The position numbers and the translations under genes were made by a program. 36,078 nucleotides of DNA from CAZNER01 sp964572065 (GTDB taxonomy: Bacteria; Patescibacteriota; Dojkabacteria; JAHIVN01). Under the pieces are notes generated by a model. The model worked only from the letters and a program-made list of their open reading frames with translations. It had not been told where the DNA came from and made no database searches. This document shows, piece by piece, positions 22,188-30,740 of this stretch. Location of the stretch: the NCBI GenBank assembly GCA_964572065.1, contig CAZNER010000012.1:1-36078 (forward strand). Reading direction: 5' to 3'. Position 1 is the stretch's first letter. The number at the start of each line of letters is the position of its first letter.

Positions 22188-23687
22188 ATGGCGTTTTATT
22201 TATCTTCAAGAAAACTTGATGTAAGGACAGGGGATATGATGGTAGCACTGATAAATGAGGTGGATGCTGAAGAAAATGGAATTGGTATTGGAGATAGTGT
22301 TTCTCTGGATGTTGCTGGTAGAAAAGGTTCTATTATTGTATCTGTAGATATAACTGATTCATTAATTGATGAAGGTGAAATAGGTTTTTATGAAGGTATT
22401 TGGAATAAGTATAATCTTAATTATGGTGAGATAGTTAAAATTAAACTAGTTTCTCCGTCAGAGGCTGTCGCTAGTATAAGGAAGAAGGTATTGGGAAAGA
22501 AGTTAAAATATAAAGAAATATTTAATATAATAAGGGACATATCAAACGATAAATTAGGCAAAATTTTAACTACTTATTATGCAGCTTCAGGATATGCGCA
22601 AGGATTTGATGATGAGGAGTTGTATTATATGACAAAGGCAATGGCGGAAACGGGAGAGATGTTTAAGTTCGAGGGTATTGTGGCAGATAAGCACTCGATA
22701 GGAGGAGTTGCTGGTAAGGGTATTACTCCAATAGTTGTTCCAATTGTTGCATGTGTTAAAGGTATTACTGTTCCGAATACATCAACTAGGGCTATTACTA
22801 GTGCAAGTGCTACTACTGATATGTTAGAAGTGATAATGCCTATGAGTTTTTCTAAAGAAGAACTAGATTCATTTATTTTAAAATGTAATAGTTTTATGGT
22901 TTGGGGAGGAGGCTTAGATTTGGCACCTGCAGATGATAAAATTATCCAAGTACAGAAGCCGATTGGTATAGAATCTATTGATAAATTTGTAGCAAGTATA
23001 GTAGCGAAGAAGGTAGCCCAAGGTGTAAATCATGTTATATTTGATGTTCCTGTAGGTAATAGTGCTAAGATAAAAACTGAAAAAGAATATAATAAGGTAA
23101 AATCGACTTTTGAGAAAACTTGTGCAAAGTTTGATATTAAGGTAATTGTATACAGGAGAGATGTTAATGGAATTGATGGAAATTCAGTTGGTCCTTGCTT
23201 GGAATGTAAAGAATTTTTGAGGGTATATGAAAGAGATAATAGAAGATCTTTACAGCTTGAAGAAGATGCTTTGAGAATGGCAGGTAGGTTAATAGAGTTA
23301 TGTGGAAAGGTTGAAAAGGATAAAGGTTATAAACTTGCTAAGGATATATTAGAATCTGGGGATGCATTTGCGAAGTTATGTGAGATAATAGATATGCAGG
23401 GTGGAAATAAAAAAATAAGCTCAGATAGCTTAGAAATAGGAGGTAATACATTTGAGTATAAGTCAAAAAAATCAGGTGTTATAAAAGGGATTAATAATAA
23501 GAAAGTTTTTGAAGTCTGTAGAGCTTTAGGAAACCCACGTATAAAGGAAGCTGGTTTGTATTTTCATAAAAATGTTGGTGATGAAATAAAACACGGTGAC
23601 AAATTAGTAACCTTATATGCAACAACCGATAGTAGACTGGAATTGGGAATAAAGGTTTATGAGAACGTAGAAATTTTTGAATATTAA
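22188..23687 (+). CDS. deoA: AMP phosphorylase (archaeal DeoA-like)
   Basis: 499 aa. The N-terminal domain of about 85 residues is the extension found in archaeal-type AMP phosphorylases. The pyrimidine-phosphorylase core has KHSIGGVAGKG (K168-H169-S170), TSTRAITSASATTDMLEV, WGGGLDLAPADD and the C-terminal barrel-sandwich domain with KSGVIKGI and GLYFHKNVGDEIKHGDKL. It splits AMP (also CMP/UMP in Thermococcus) with phosphate into base and ribose-1,5-bisphosphate. Typical bacterial thymidine phosphorylases are about 430 aa and lack the N-terminal domain. It lies 17 nt after rbcL and closes the three-gene pathway. Confidence 0.95.
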   Translation: MAFYLSSRKLDVRTGDMMVALINEVDAEENGIGIGDSVSLDVAGRKGSIIVSVDITDSLIDEGEIGFYEGIWNKYNLNYGEIVKIKLVSPSEAVASIRKKVLGKKLKYKEIFNIIRDISNDKLGKILTTYYAASGYAQGFDDEELYYMTKAMAETGEMFKFEGIVADKHSIGGVAGKGITPIVVPIVACVKGITVPNTSTRAITSASATTDMLEVIMPMSFSKEELDSFILKCNSFMVWGGGLDLAPADDKIIQVQKPIGIESIDKFVASIVAKKVAQGVNHVIFDVPVGNSAKIKTEKEYNKVKSTFEKTCAKFDIKVIVYRRDVNGIDGNSVGPCLECKEFLRVYERDNRRSLQLEEDALRMAGRLIELCGKVEKDKGYKLAKDILESGDAFAKLCEIIDMQGGNKKISSDSLEIGGNTFEYKSKKSGVIKGINNKKVFEVCRALGNPRIKEAGLYFHKNVGDEIKHGDKLVTLYATTDSRLELGIKVYENVEIFEY

Positions 23688-24211
23688 GATAAATTTTCCG
23701 GATCAAATAATTATTCTATTATAAATATAAATTATTAACCTTAGCGGAGAAATAGCTGGGATAGGTATATTAAAAATATAATAATAAAATATTTATACTT
23801 TAAATATAATACTGTTTAAAATAAAGAAGTGGTTAATAAATTTTGTATTTACATATAATATTAAAAAATATATAAGATATATTGTAATATAGGTAATAGA
23901 AGGTAGGACTAGCAACAAGAATAGTAATATGATAAAAATAGTAAAGAACACATAAGAACGAAATAAAGAATAGTAATTGATAAAGATATAAGCATGTAAA
24001 TAAAAATTTAGTATAAAATTATAATTAGCTTAACTTATAGTTAATTAATTAATCTAATTTAAAGTATATATTATAAATTAATTGAAGAGAATATAATAAT
24101 AGAATTATAAATAAATATAGTTTAATATTTAAAGTTTATTTTATATTGTTGCCTATTATTTACAATTAATATATAATTAGATGATTGTAAATGTTTTATT
24201 AAGTAATAGAA
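23688..24211. other. Extremely A+T-rich intergenic region (524 nt)
   Basis: No open frame, tRNA or clear hairpin is seen. The sequence is dominated by AAT/TAT runs, with one slightly richer patch near 23741-23765 and another near 23900-23960. No DnaA boxes (TTATCCACA-like) are seen. The rpsF promoter lies at its right end. It separates the RuBisCO group from the S6-SSB-S18 group. Confidence 0.7.
24149..24177 (+). promoter_or_regulatory. Promoter of rpsF-ssb
   Basis: TTGCCT (24149-24154), exactly 17 nt and TATAAT (24172-24177). Transcription near 24184 gives a leader of about 28 nt. Confidence 0.6.
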
Positions 24212-24508
24212 ATGAAGAAGAATAACAAAAAATATGAATTAATGGTTATTATAAAACCATTTTTACCTGAAGATGTAAGAAAAAAGTTGTTAAAAAATAT
24301 AAAAAAGATTATTGCAAATAAAGACGGGAAAATTAATGATGAAGATCTTTGGGGAAAGAGACATTTAGCTTATAAAATAGATAGGCACGAAGAAGGATAT
24401 TACGTTGTATATAAGATTGAGGCGCCAGGTGAAAGGATTAATGAGATAGAAGAGGAAATAAGGACAATAAACGATATTATAAGATATATAATTATAAAAG
24501 AAAAATAA
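24212..24508 (+). CDS. rpsF: 30S ribosomal protein bS6
   Basis: 98 aa with the ferredoxin-like S6 fold: KYELMVIIKPFL at the start (residues 7-18), DLWGKRHLAYKIDRHEEGYYVVYKIEA (about 46-72) and an acidic helix before the last strand. S6 binds S18 and the 16S rRNA platform. It is first in rpsF-ssb-rpsR. The start ATG at 24212 follows AGTAATAGAA with no Shine-Dalgarno. Confidence 0.95.
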   Translation: MKKNNKKYELMVIIKPFLPEDVRKKLLKNIKKIIANKDGKINDEDLWGKRHLAYKIDRHEEGYYVVYKIEAPGERINEIEEEIRTINDIIRYIIIKEK

Positions 24509-24535
24509 TTATTTAAATTTTAATGTAAAGAATAT

Positions 24536-25045
24536 ATGGCAGCTTCAAGATCGTTAAATAAAGTGATGATAATTGGTAATCTAAGTAGAGATCCGGTTAT
24601 TAAAGAGACAGCTAATGGTGCAACTGTATGTACTTTTGGTATTGCTACAAATACCGCTTGGAAAAATGAATCAGGTGAATTGCAAGAAAGGACAGAATTT
24701 CATAATATTGTATCTTGGAATAAATTAGCTGAAATATGCGCACAGATACTTTCCGTAGGGATGCTAGTATATGTGGAAGGTGAAATAAGAACAAGAAGTT
24801 GGGATGATGAAAATGGAGTAAGACATTACAGAAGTGAAGTAAGAGTATCAGATATGAAATTATTAGATAATAAGGGTAAAAGTGGTGTTGGTATAGAAGA
24901 AGCTACAGAGGATTATGGTAAAAAAGAAGATAATAATAATGAAAATAAAGAAGATGAGAAGGAAGTTAAAAAAGAAAAAATTGTAAAGGAAAAAAAGGTT
25001 GAGGATAAAGAAGAAGATGTTGATCCGGAAGATATGCCGTTTTAA
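24536..25045 (+). CDS. ssb: Single-stranded DNA-binding protein SSB
   Basis: 169 aa. The OB fold is clear: SLNKVMIIGNLSRDP (6-20), TVCTFGIATNTAWKN, EFHNIVSWNKLAEIC and GMLVYVEGEIRTRSWDD. After residue 115 comes a disordered Glu/Lys-rich linker, and the protein ends in DPEDMPF, the acidic tip that binds partner proteins. It lies 27 nt after rpsF, as usual. Confidence 0.97.
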   Translation: MAASRSLNKVMIIGNLSRDPVIKETANGATVCTFGIATNTAWKNESGELQERTEFHNIVSWNKLAEICAQILSVGMLVYVEGEIRTRSWDDENGVRHYRSEVRVSDMKLLDNKGKSGVGIEEATEDYGKKEDNNNENKEDEKEVKKEKIVKEKKVEDKEEDVDPEDMPF

Positions 25046-25083
25046 TATATTGATCTAAAAAAACATTTTGTGGATTAATAGAA

Positions 25084-25111
25084 TTGGTTAATAGCGGATT
25101 TGTTTTATAGA
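25084..25111 (+). promoter_or_regulatory. Putative promoter of rpsR
   Basis: TTGGTT (25084-25089), 16 nt and TATAGA (25106-25111), in the 115-nt gap between ssb and rpsR, so rpsR may be expressed both with and without ssb. Confidence 0.4.
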
Positions 25112-25160
25112 ATAGTTTTTTGCTAAAATAAAATTTGTAAAATAAAAGTAACAATTTGAA

Positions 25161-25403
25161 ATGAAAATGAAAAAGAAAAAGAGAAGGAAAAAGATAATAC
25201 CTGAAAATTTAAAGTGTCCTTTTAAAGGTCCTGAAGAAATTGATTATAAGGATGTTTATAAATTGAAAAGATTTATTACTACAAGAGGAAGGATATTACC
25301 AAAAGTTAGAACAGGAGTATGTGCTAAATGTCAGAGAAAATTATCTAAGGAGATTAAAAAAGCAAGATATATGGCTCTTCTTCCATATTGTAATTATGGC
25401 TAA
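25161..25403 (+). CDS. rpsR: 30S ribosomal protein bS18
   Basis: 80 aa, very basic N-terminus, then IDYKDVYKLKRFITTRGRILPKV (the S18 signature) and CAKCQRKLSKEIKKARYMALLPY. Four cysteines (C19, C54, C57, C77) could bind zinc, as in some S18 proteins. rplI, which often follows rpsR, is missing; loss of L9 is reported for many CPR bacteria. The next gene is unrelated. Confidence 0.95.
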   Translation: MKMKKKKRRKKIIPENLKCPFKGPEEIDYKDVYKLKRFITTRGRILPKVRTGVCAKCQRKLSKEIKKARYMALLPYCNYG

Positions 25404-25488
25404 AATATTCACCCATCTTTCAAATTTGCGTTAGTTTTTTTATATGTTACTATATGTTATAAAATTTTTTTATATAGTATATGTAGAA

Positions 25489-26745
25489 ATGTCTAATAAG
25501 CGATCGCTTATAATTCTTTATGAAAAGCATTTAATAAAATTTATCCTATTTGAGTATAAAGGTCGAGATGTAAATTTATTAGCATCTACCCAGCTACGGC
25601 TTTGGGATGGAAGCATAAATTTTTCTATTAGTGATTATATTTTGAGTGCTCTAACAGTTTGGGGGCAAGAAATAGGTACAGAGTTGATAAAAGAGAAAGT
25701 ACCTATAATACCTCAAGTTGAGGGAAATGGGGTATCGGAAATTTATATATTAAGTTACAAGGAAGATGATGATTTGTATTCTATAACAAAAAACCTTTAT
25801 GTAAAGAGTAAAGAGATAAATAAGCAGGGAGCAATGAAAATTGCTAAACTTATTAACTTTAAAAATTTGGTCTTTGTGAGTTTAGATCATGCAACTACTA
25901 GTATAGTAAGATACAAAAAAGAGAATAATTCGAATATAAAGGTTGTTGCTGAGACTAAAGACTTTAATTTAAAAGATTATTATAATAAAGAGGATTTTTT
26001 AAAGAACATTAATATGTTTTCTTCGGCTTTGGGAATTAAGAGTATAGATAATTATCTATATAATTCTTTGAAGCTTCCAATTATAAATATAGAAAGTATA
26101 AAAGCTTCTGTTATTGAGTACTTTCTAAATATTTCCAGATTAGAGTATTTTAATAAGTGTAAGAAGCTCGATTTGAAGAGTTTTGGTAGTATTGAGGGAG
26201 GCGATATACATGATAATTTGTTAATTATTAGCGGCGAGAGTTCTAGGTTGGTAAATAATGTGCCATTAGAGATATTATCTATATTATCTAATTTTGATAT
26301 AAAAGGGGAATTTTCAATCTACTTTGATGAGTATGGTTTTCTAGATTATTTACAAGGGTGTAAAAGAAGATTTTTACCGGATAAAACATTTAAAGGATTT
26401 TTACAAGGGTATTGGGGGCATGTAATAACGATTTCAGGTGGTAAGAAGATTAAATTAGGTGAAGTAGTTGCTGATGTTGATATAAAGGATTCTAAGTCTG
26501 AGATGCAGGTTATTCCAATGTACGGAAGGATTTTAAATTATGAGTTTTCTGAAGAAGGAGAGGTTAATTTAGATATGAAGAAGGGATTTTCGTTTGGTAA
26601 TAAAAGAGGTAATGTTAATATAAAGGATATTAGTGGGAATTTCATTATTGATTCTAGAGATATTTATAAGGAGAAAATATATGATATAGAGGGAAAGGGA
26701 GATTTATTAAATAGTTGGTTGAAGGGTAGCGGAGTTATAAATTAA
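25489..26745 (+). CDS. Uncharacterised protein, possibly a distant MutL (glutamate mutase L)-like ASKHA protein
   Basis: I start at the ATG at 25489 (418 aa); an in-frame ATG at 25444 adds a poorly plausible hydrophobic leader. No catalytic motif is certain. A central stretch (VPLEILSILSNFDIKGEF, then FDEYGFLDYLQG) and the C-terminal pattern G-x-FIIDSR ... LLNSWLKGSG resemble, from memory, the 'MutL'/GlmL-like proteins found in Chloroflexi and Actinobacteria, which are about 550-600 aa. The region ISGGKKIKLGEVVADVDI suggests a beta barrel. The next gene, 22 nt downstream, has a barrel-sandwich domain; the two probably act together. The function is unknown. Confidence 0.5.
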   Translation: MSNKRSLIILYEKHLIKFILFEYKGRDVNLLASTQLRLWDGSINFSISDYILSALTVWGQEIGTELIKEKVPIIPQVEGNGVSEIYILSYKEDDDLYSITKNLYVKSKEINKQGAMKIAKLINFKNLVFVSLDHATTSIVRYKKENNSNIKVVAETKDFNLKDYYNKEDFLKNINMFSSALGIKSIDNYLYNSLKLPIINIESIKASVIEYFLNISRLEYFNKCKKLDLKSFGSIEGGDIHDNLLIISGESSRLVNNVPLEILSILSNFDIKGEFSIYFDEYGFLDYLQGCKRRFLPDKTFKGFLQGYWGHVITISGGKKIKLGEVVADVDIKDSKSEMQVIPMYGRILNYEFSEEGEVNLDMKKGFSFGNKRGNVNIKDISGNFIIDSRDIYKEKIYDIEGKGDLLNSWLKGSGVIN

Positions 26746-26767
26746 TAACAGTAATTTATAGTATTTT

Positions 26768-27826
26768 ATGATTGTACCAATAAGAAAGAATAAAAATATA
26801 GATACAAAATATTATTTTAAGAGAGATATTCCTAAGGGTTTAAAGATTTGTGTTGAGAAAGGGGATAAGATTAGAAAGGATACGGTTTTAGCGAGTGGGG
26901 AGATGTCAGAAGAGAAAATTAGGATAGATTTAGTCTCGAGTCTGAAAGTTGAATTTTCTGAAGCGGGAAAATATTTGAAATGTCTGAATGGAGAAAGAAT
27001 AAAGAGAGGCGAGATTTTAGCTTTAAAGAAAAAAGGTGTTGTTCAGAGAGAGAGAAAATTATTTGCTCCAACTAGTGGAGTAGTTGATTTGTCTGAGATT
27101 GATTCAGGAATTTTAAAAATATTAAGTGTAGCTACAGAAAGCACTATAAATGCAGGTATTGAAGGTGAAGTTGTAAGTGTAATAAAGAATAAGCATGTCA
27201 ATATCTTAAGTGAAGTATTAGAAATAAGTGCATTTGAATGTGTTGGAAGAGATGTTCAAGGAGAATTATTTTTTTTAGACGATGATTCTGTTATAGATCT
27301 AGGCAAAGATGAGTTTAAGGTGAATAATAAAAATGAAGATAGTGATAAAATTGAAGTAGGAGAAAATTTAAATGGGGGTATAGTAGCGATGAACTTTTCG
27401 CCTTCTGAGGAGTTTATACGCAAGCTTATTATATCTGGCGTTGGAGGTATTATTACCGGGGGAATAGACTATAAAATAAAAAGAATGGTATCTGAAAGTG
27501 ATGTTACAATATGTAATTTAAGTGGTTATGGGAAGATAGCTATTGAAAAAAAGACAGTAGGCGAATTGAAAACAAATGATGGATTTCTATGTTCTATTGA
27601 TATAAAGGAGAATAATTTATTATTAACAAATGTTACTAAGGGCAGTTTGAGTGAAGCCTTGGGACTTGTAAGAAATTTGGAGATAGGAGACAAAGTCCAG
27701 ATTTTAGATACAGAGAGATGGGGAGAGTATGCAATAGTTAAGGAGATAAATAGATACAAGGCGGTAGTAAGATCTAAGAGAGGTAAACGGTATAATATAC
27801 ATTACAACAATTTGTTATTAATTTAA
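26768..27826 (+). CDS. Uncharacterised barrel-sandwich (RnfC/biotinyl-like) protein with C-terminal KOW-like motif
   Basis: 352 aa with no membrane segment. The N-terminus has lipoyl/RnfC-like turns: IPKGLKICVEKGDKIRKDTVLA (about 19-40), FAPTSGVVD (about 98-106) and GIEGEVVSVIKNKHVNI (about 129-145). A middle domain (about 205-260) has repeated Gly-rich turns (ISGVGGIITGGIDYKI). The C-terminus NLEIGDKVQILDTERWGEYAIVKEI looks like a KOW/SH3-type barrel. Such layouts suggest a scaffold or RNA/protein-binding role rather than an enzyme. It follows the preceding uncharacterised gene by 22 nt and shares its transcript. Confidence 0.5.
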   Translation: MIVPIRKNKNIDTKYYFKRDIPKGLKICVEKGDKIRKDTVLASGEMSEEKIRIDLVSSLKVEFSEAGKYLKCLNGERIKRGEILALKKKGVVQRERKLFAPTSGVVDLSEIDSGILKILSVATESTINAGIEGEVVSVIKNKHVNILSEVLEISAFECVGRDVQGELFFLDDDSVIDLGKDEFKVNNKNEDSDKIEVGENLNGGIVAMNFSPSEEFIRKLIISGVGGIITGGIDYKIKRMVSESDVTICNLSGYGKIAIEKKTVGELKTNDGFLCSIDIKENNLLLTNVTKGSLSEALGLVRNLEIGDKVQILDTERWGEYAIVKEINRYKAVVRSKRGKRYNIHYNNLLLI

Positions 27827-27909
27827 TTGAGTAGGTATTATTTATTTGCTTTTAAAGAATTTTAATTAGTTGTATACTCTGTATCTGTATTGACGAGATA
27901 TTATAAATT

Positions 27910-29178
27910 ATGAAAGAGAATAAACAAAAAGGTGTAATGAACGGAAAGAAATTTTTTGTAAGTATCCTAAGTGCAATTGTCATTTTATTAGTATTCGCCT
28001 TAGGATATATATTAGGGAGATCTGGATTTAATGTTGCTTGGGAACAAGGAGAGTTTAGTTACTCCTTTAAAGGTTTACTTTATCCTGAAGAAAAAGATAT
28101 CAATTTTGATTTATTTTGGGATGTATGGAGTAGGCTTGAGACAGAGTATGTTGATAAAGCTATAGATGAGGAAGATATGTTTTATGGTGCTATAAAGGGG
28201 ATGGTTTCTGCACTAGGTGATCCAGCTACACAATTTTTTACTGCGGAAGAAACAGATCAATATGATTTAGAAAAATCAGGAATGTTTTCAGGAATTGGTA
28301 TAGAGATGGGTTATTTGGACAATCAGATTATAATACAGAAAGTTTTTGAAGATACGCCTGCTAGTGAGAGTGGTCTAGAAGAAGGCGATGTTATACTGAA
28401 AGTTGATGGAGAGGATATGTCTGAATATGGTATATCAGAGTATGCGAACAGGATTAGAGGAGAAGAGGGTACAGATGTTGCTTTAACGGTATTAAGGGAA
28501 GATGAAAGTGTAGATATATCAATAACTAGAGGTGAAGTTTATGTCGAAAGTATGAATTGGGAGATGTTAGATAATGATATTGCCTTCATTACGATAAGAA
28601 GATTTACTGAAAGCGATTATTCCAGTTTCGTTACTCTTTGGGATAAAATTGCTAGTGAGGTAGATAATTCAAATACTCAAGGAATTATTGTTGATTTAAG
28701 GGCTAATGGTGGGGGATATTTAGATGGAGCTGTTTATATTGGAGGGGAATTTTTAGATAATGGTGATGTGATTCTTTATGTACAAGACAGAGAAGGCAGA
28801 AAAGAAGCGAAAAAGGTTAGTAGGGAAGGGAAGTTAAAAGAAGTACCCTTAGTGATTCTTGTTGATGCTGGTACTGCTTCTTCATCAGAAATTTTTTCAG
28901 GGGCATTGCAATACTATGATCGTGCAATAGTTATAGGAGAAGAGACCTATGGAAAAGGTACTGCTCAGGATGTTTTGAAGCCTGTTACTTGGGGAGGGGC
29001 TAGTATTCATATAACAGCACAAAAGTGGTTGTTGCCTAATAAGAGGTGGATTAATTCAGATGATCCAATTATGCCAGATATTGAAGTAGGTATAACTATT
29101 GAAGAAATAAAGCAAGGAGAAGATCCTCAGTTAGATAGAGCAATAGAAGAGATTAATAAAGCAGTTACTGCTGAATAA
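27910..29178 (+). CDS. S41 C-terminal processing peptidase (CtpA/Prc-like)
   Basis: 422 aa. A membrane anchor at about residues 15-35 is followed by a helical N-terminal region, a PDZ domain (GIGIEMGYLDNQIIIQKV through EEGDVILKVDGEDM, about 130-195) and the S41 domain. The Ser-Lys dyad is S324 (in DAGTASSSEIF) and K349 (in TYGKGTAQ), 25 residues apart as in E. coli Prc. It cleaves proteins at their C-termini outside the membrane. It lies 83 nt after the barrel-sandwich gene and 101 nt before an HtrA protease. Confidence 0.95.
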   Translation: MKENKQKGVMNGKKFFVSILSAIVILLVFALGYILGRSGFNVAWEQGEFSYSFKGLLYPEEKDINFDLFWDVWSRLETEYVDKAIDEEDMFYGAIKGMVSALGDPATQFFTAEETDQYDLEKSGMFSGIGIEMGYLDNQIIIQKVFEDTPASESGLEEGDVILKVDGEDMSEYGISEYANRIRGEEGTDVALTVLREDESVDISITRGEVYVESMNWEMLDNDIAFITIRRFTESDYSSFVTLWDKIASEVDNSNTQGIIVDLRANGGGYLDGAVYIGGEFLDNGDVILYVQDREGRKEAKKVSREGKLKEVPLVILVDAGTASSSEIFSGALQYYDRAIVIGEETYGKGTAQDVLKPVTWGGASIHITAQKWLLPNKRWINSDDPIMPDIEVGITIEEIKQGEDPQLDRAIEEINKAVTAE

Positions 29179-29209
29179 AAAATATATTATAAAATAGATA
29201 AACATTAAC

Positions 29210-29238
29210 TTGATTTCCTAAGTGAAAAAAGATATATA
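29210..29238 (+). promoter_or_regulatory. Putative promoter of the HtrA gene
   Basis: TTGATT (29210-29215), exactly 17 nt and TATATA (29233-29238). It fits a separate transcript for the HtrA gene, about 35 nt upstream of the ATG. Confidence 0.45.
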
Positions 29239-29279
29239 AATTTATATAATTAATTATTATTTGTTAAAACATCTTAAAT

Positions 29280-30491
29280 ATGCAAGATTTAGATAAAAAG
29301 CAACAAAAAAAGAGAAAATTCAATTCTAAAAAGTTTACTTGTTTCCTTTCATTTTTTGTTGGAATATTATTACTCTGTGGAGCTAGTTTAGCTATTTTAT
29401 ATGCAGGAGGCTGGCTTAAGAGTTTTACATGCAGCGTTGTATTGGAGGACTCTTTTGTTTGGAATAAGGTGGGTTGTAAAAAAGATGAAGATACAGGTAC
29501 ATTTGATCAGGGAAGCAATATTATTAATATGAATTTACCTGATGAAATTACAAGTACTGAAGAATTGGTAACTCAAATTATTGAACAGGCAAGCCCTGCT
29601 GTAGTTACAATCTCTGTAGATACGTTAACATTTGATATTGAGGAAGGCTTTATTGATCAAGAGGATGGAATAGGGAGTGGTTTTATAGTTGATTCTGAGG
29701 GACTTATTATAACAAATCAGCATGTTGTATCAGATACCGATGCTGAGTATAGTGTAGTTTTACCAGGAGAAGAGGAAGCTATTTCTGTAGAGAAGATATA
29801 TAGAGATAATACTAACGATATTGCGATTTTAAAGATAGATAAAAGTGGTCTAAGTGCTTTGAAGCTTGGTGATAGTGATGAATTATCTAGAGGTAATTTA
29901 GCTATAGCAATTGGTAATCCATTTGGAGATTTGGAAGGTACTGCAACAGTAGGATATATAACGGGTTTGAATCGTGATGTATCTGCAAGTTCAGGATTTT
30001 ATGGATCGACAACATATTATGAAGGGGTGATACAGACAGATGCTGCTATAAATCCTGGGAATTCAGGTGGACCTTTATTGAATTCATCAGGTGAAGTAAT
30101 TGGTATTAATTTTGCTACCACAAATGGTGCAGATAATATATCATTTGCAATTCCAATAAATACTGTCAAATCTAGACTTGAAGTTTTTGAAAGAGAGGGC
30201 AGGTTTCCACAGCCTTATATAGGAATTTCATATACACAGAGAACAATATTCTTGAAGGAGAATATTGTTACAGGGGCAATAATAATTGAGGTTGAAGATA
30301 GTGGTCCAGCTGATGAAGCAGGACTAGAAAGGGGAGATATAATTATTGAAGCTGATGGGAAGGATATGTCGGAGTATGATCTTTCGACTATAATTCAATC
30401 TTTAGAGATAGGCTCGATTTTGGATGTGGTAGTATGGAGATCCGGGGAGAATGAAAATTTTAAAATAATAGTTGGTGATAAAGGTGAGTAG
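29280..30491 (+). CDS. htrA: HtrA/DegP-type serine protease
   Basis: 403 aa. A single membrane anchor (about 22-42) precedes an extracytoplasmic trypsin-like domain with the triad H148 (TNQHVV), D180 (NDIAIL) and S262 (GNSGGP). One PDZ domain follows (DSGPADEAGLERGDIIIEADG, about 340-360). It degrades or refolds damaged exported proteins. The short cysteine-bearing segment after the anchor (about residues 48-62) is unusual. Together with the S41 protease next to it, it forms a small envelope quality-control group. Confidence 0.96.
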   Translation: MQDLDKKQQKKRKFNSKKFTCFLSFFVGILLLCGASLAILYAGGWLKSFTCSVVLEDSFVWNKVGCKKDEDTGTFDQGSNIINMNLPDEITSTEELVTQIIEQASPAVVTISVDTLTFDIEEGFIDQEDGIGSGFIVDSEGLIITNQHVVSDTDAEYSVVLPGEEEAISVEKIYRDNTNDIAILKIDKSGLSALKLGDSDELSRGNLAIAIGNPFGDLEGTATVGYITGLNRDVSASSGFYGSTTYYEGVIQTDAAINPGNSGGPLLNSSGEVIGINFATTNGADNISFAIPINTVKSRLEVFEREGRFPQPYIGISYTQRTIFLKENIVTGAIIIEVEDSGPADEAGLERGDIIIEADGKDMSEYDLSTIIQSLEIGSILDVVVWRSGENENFKIIVGDKGE

Positions 30492-30740
30492 AAAATGTTT
30501 TTGAAGAATTTGATGTCCGAATAGTTAGAGATATTTAATATCTATATCATCCTCACGTAAAATAGAGAAATAATAAATAGTAAATATTATGTAACACATC
30601 TCTATCTTTTATGTAAAAAAGTATTAATCAAATACTATCAAAATACTGATTCTATTATTACAACTAATTCATATGTTTATATCTGAAGAATTAATGTGGT
30701 GTATAATTAGTTTAAATTTTTTTGTATAAAGTCATTAAAC
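30492..30740. other. Noncoding gap at the convergent end of the HtrA gene and the 319-aa orphan
   Basis: 249 nt, A+T-rich, between convergent genes. A short inverted repeat, AGTATT ... AATACT near 30620-30637, has no T-run after it, so I do not call a terminator. No open frame is seen. Confidence 0.5.

Noticed and set aside
23688..24211. Replication origin in the A+T-rich gap.
   Set aside because: No DnaA-box cluster and no dnaA or dnaN gene nearby.
30615..30640. Terminator after the HtrA gene (inverted repeat AGTATT/AATACT).
   Set aside because: The stem is short and A:U-rich and no T-run follows on either strand.
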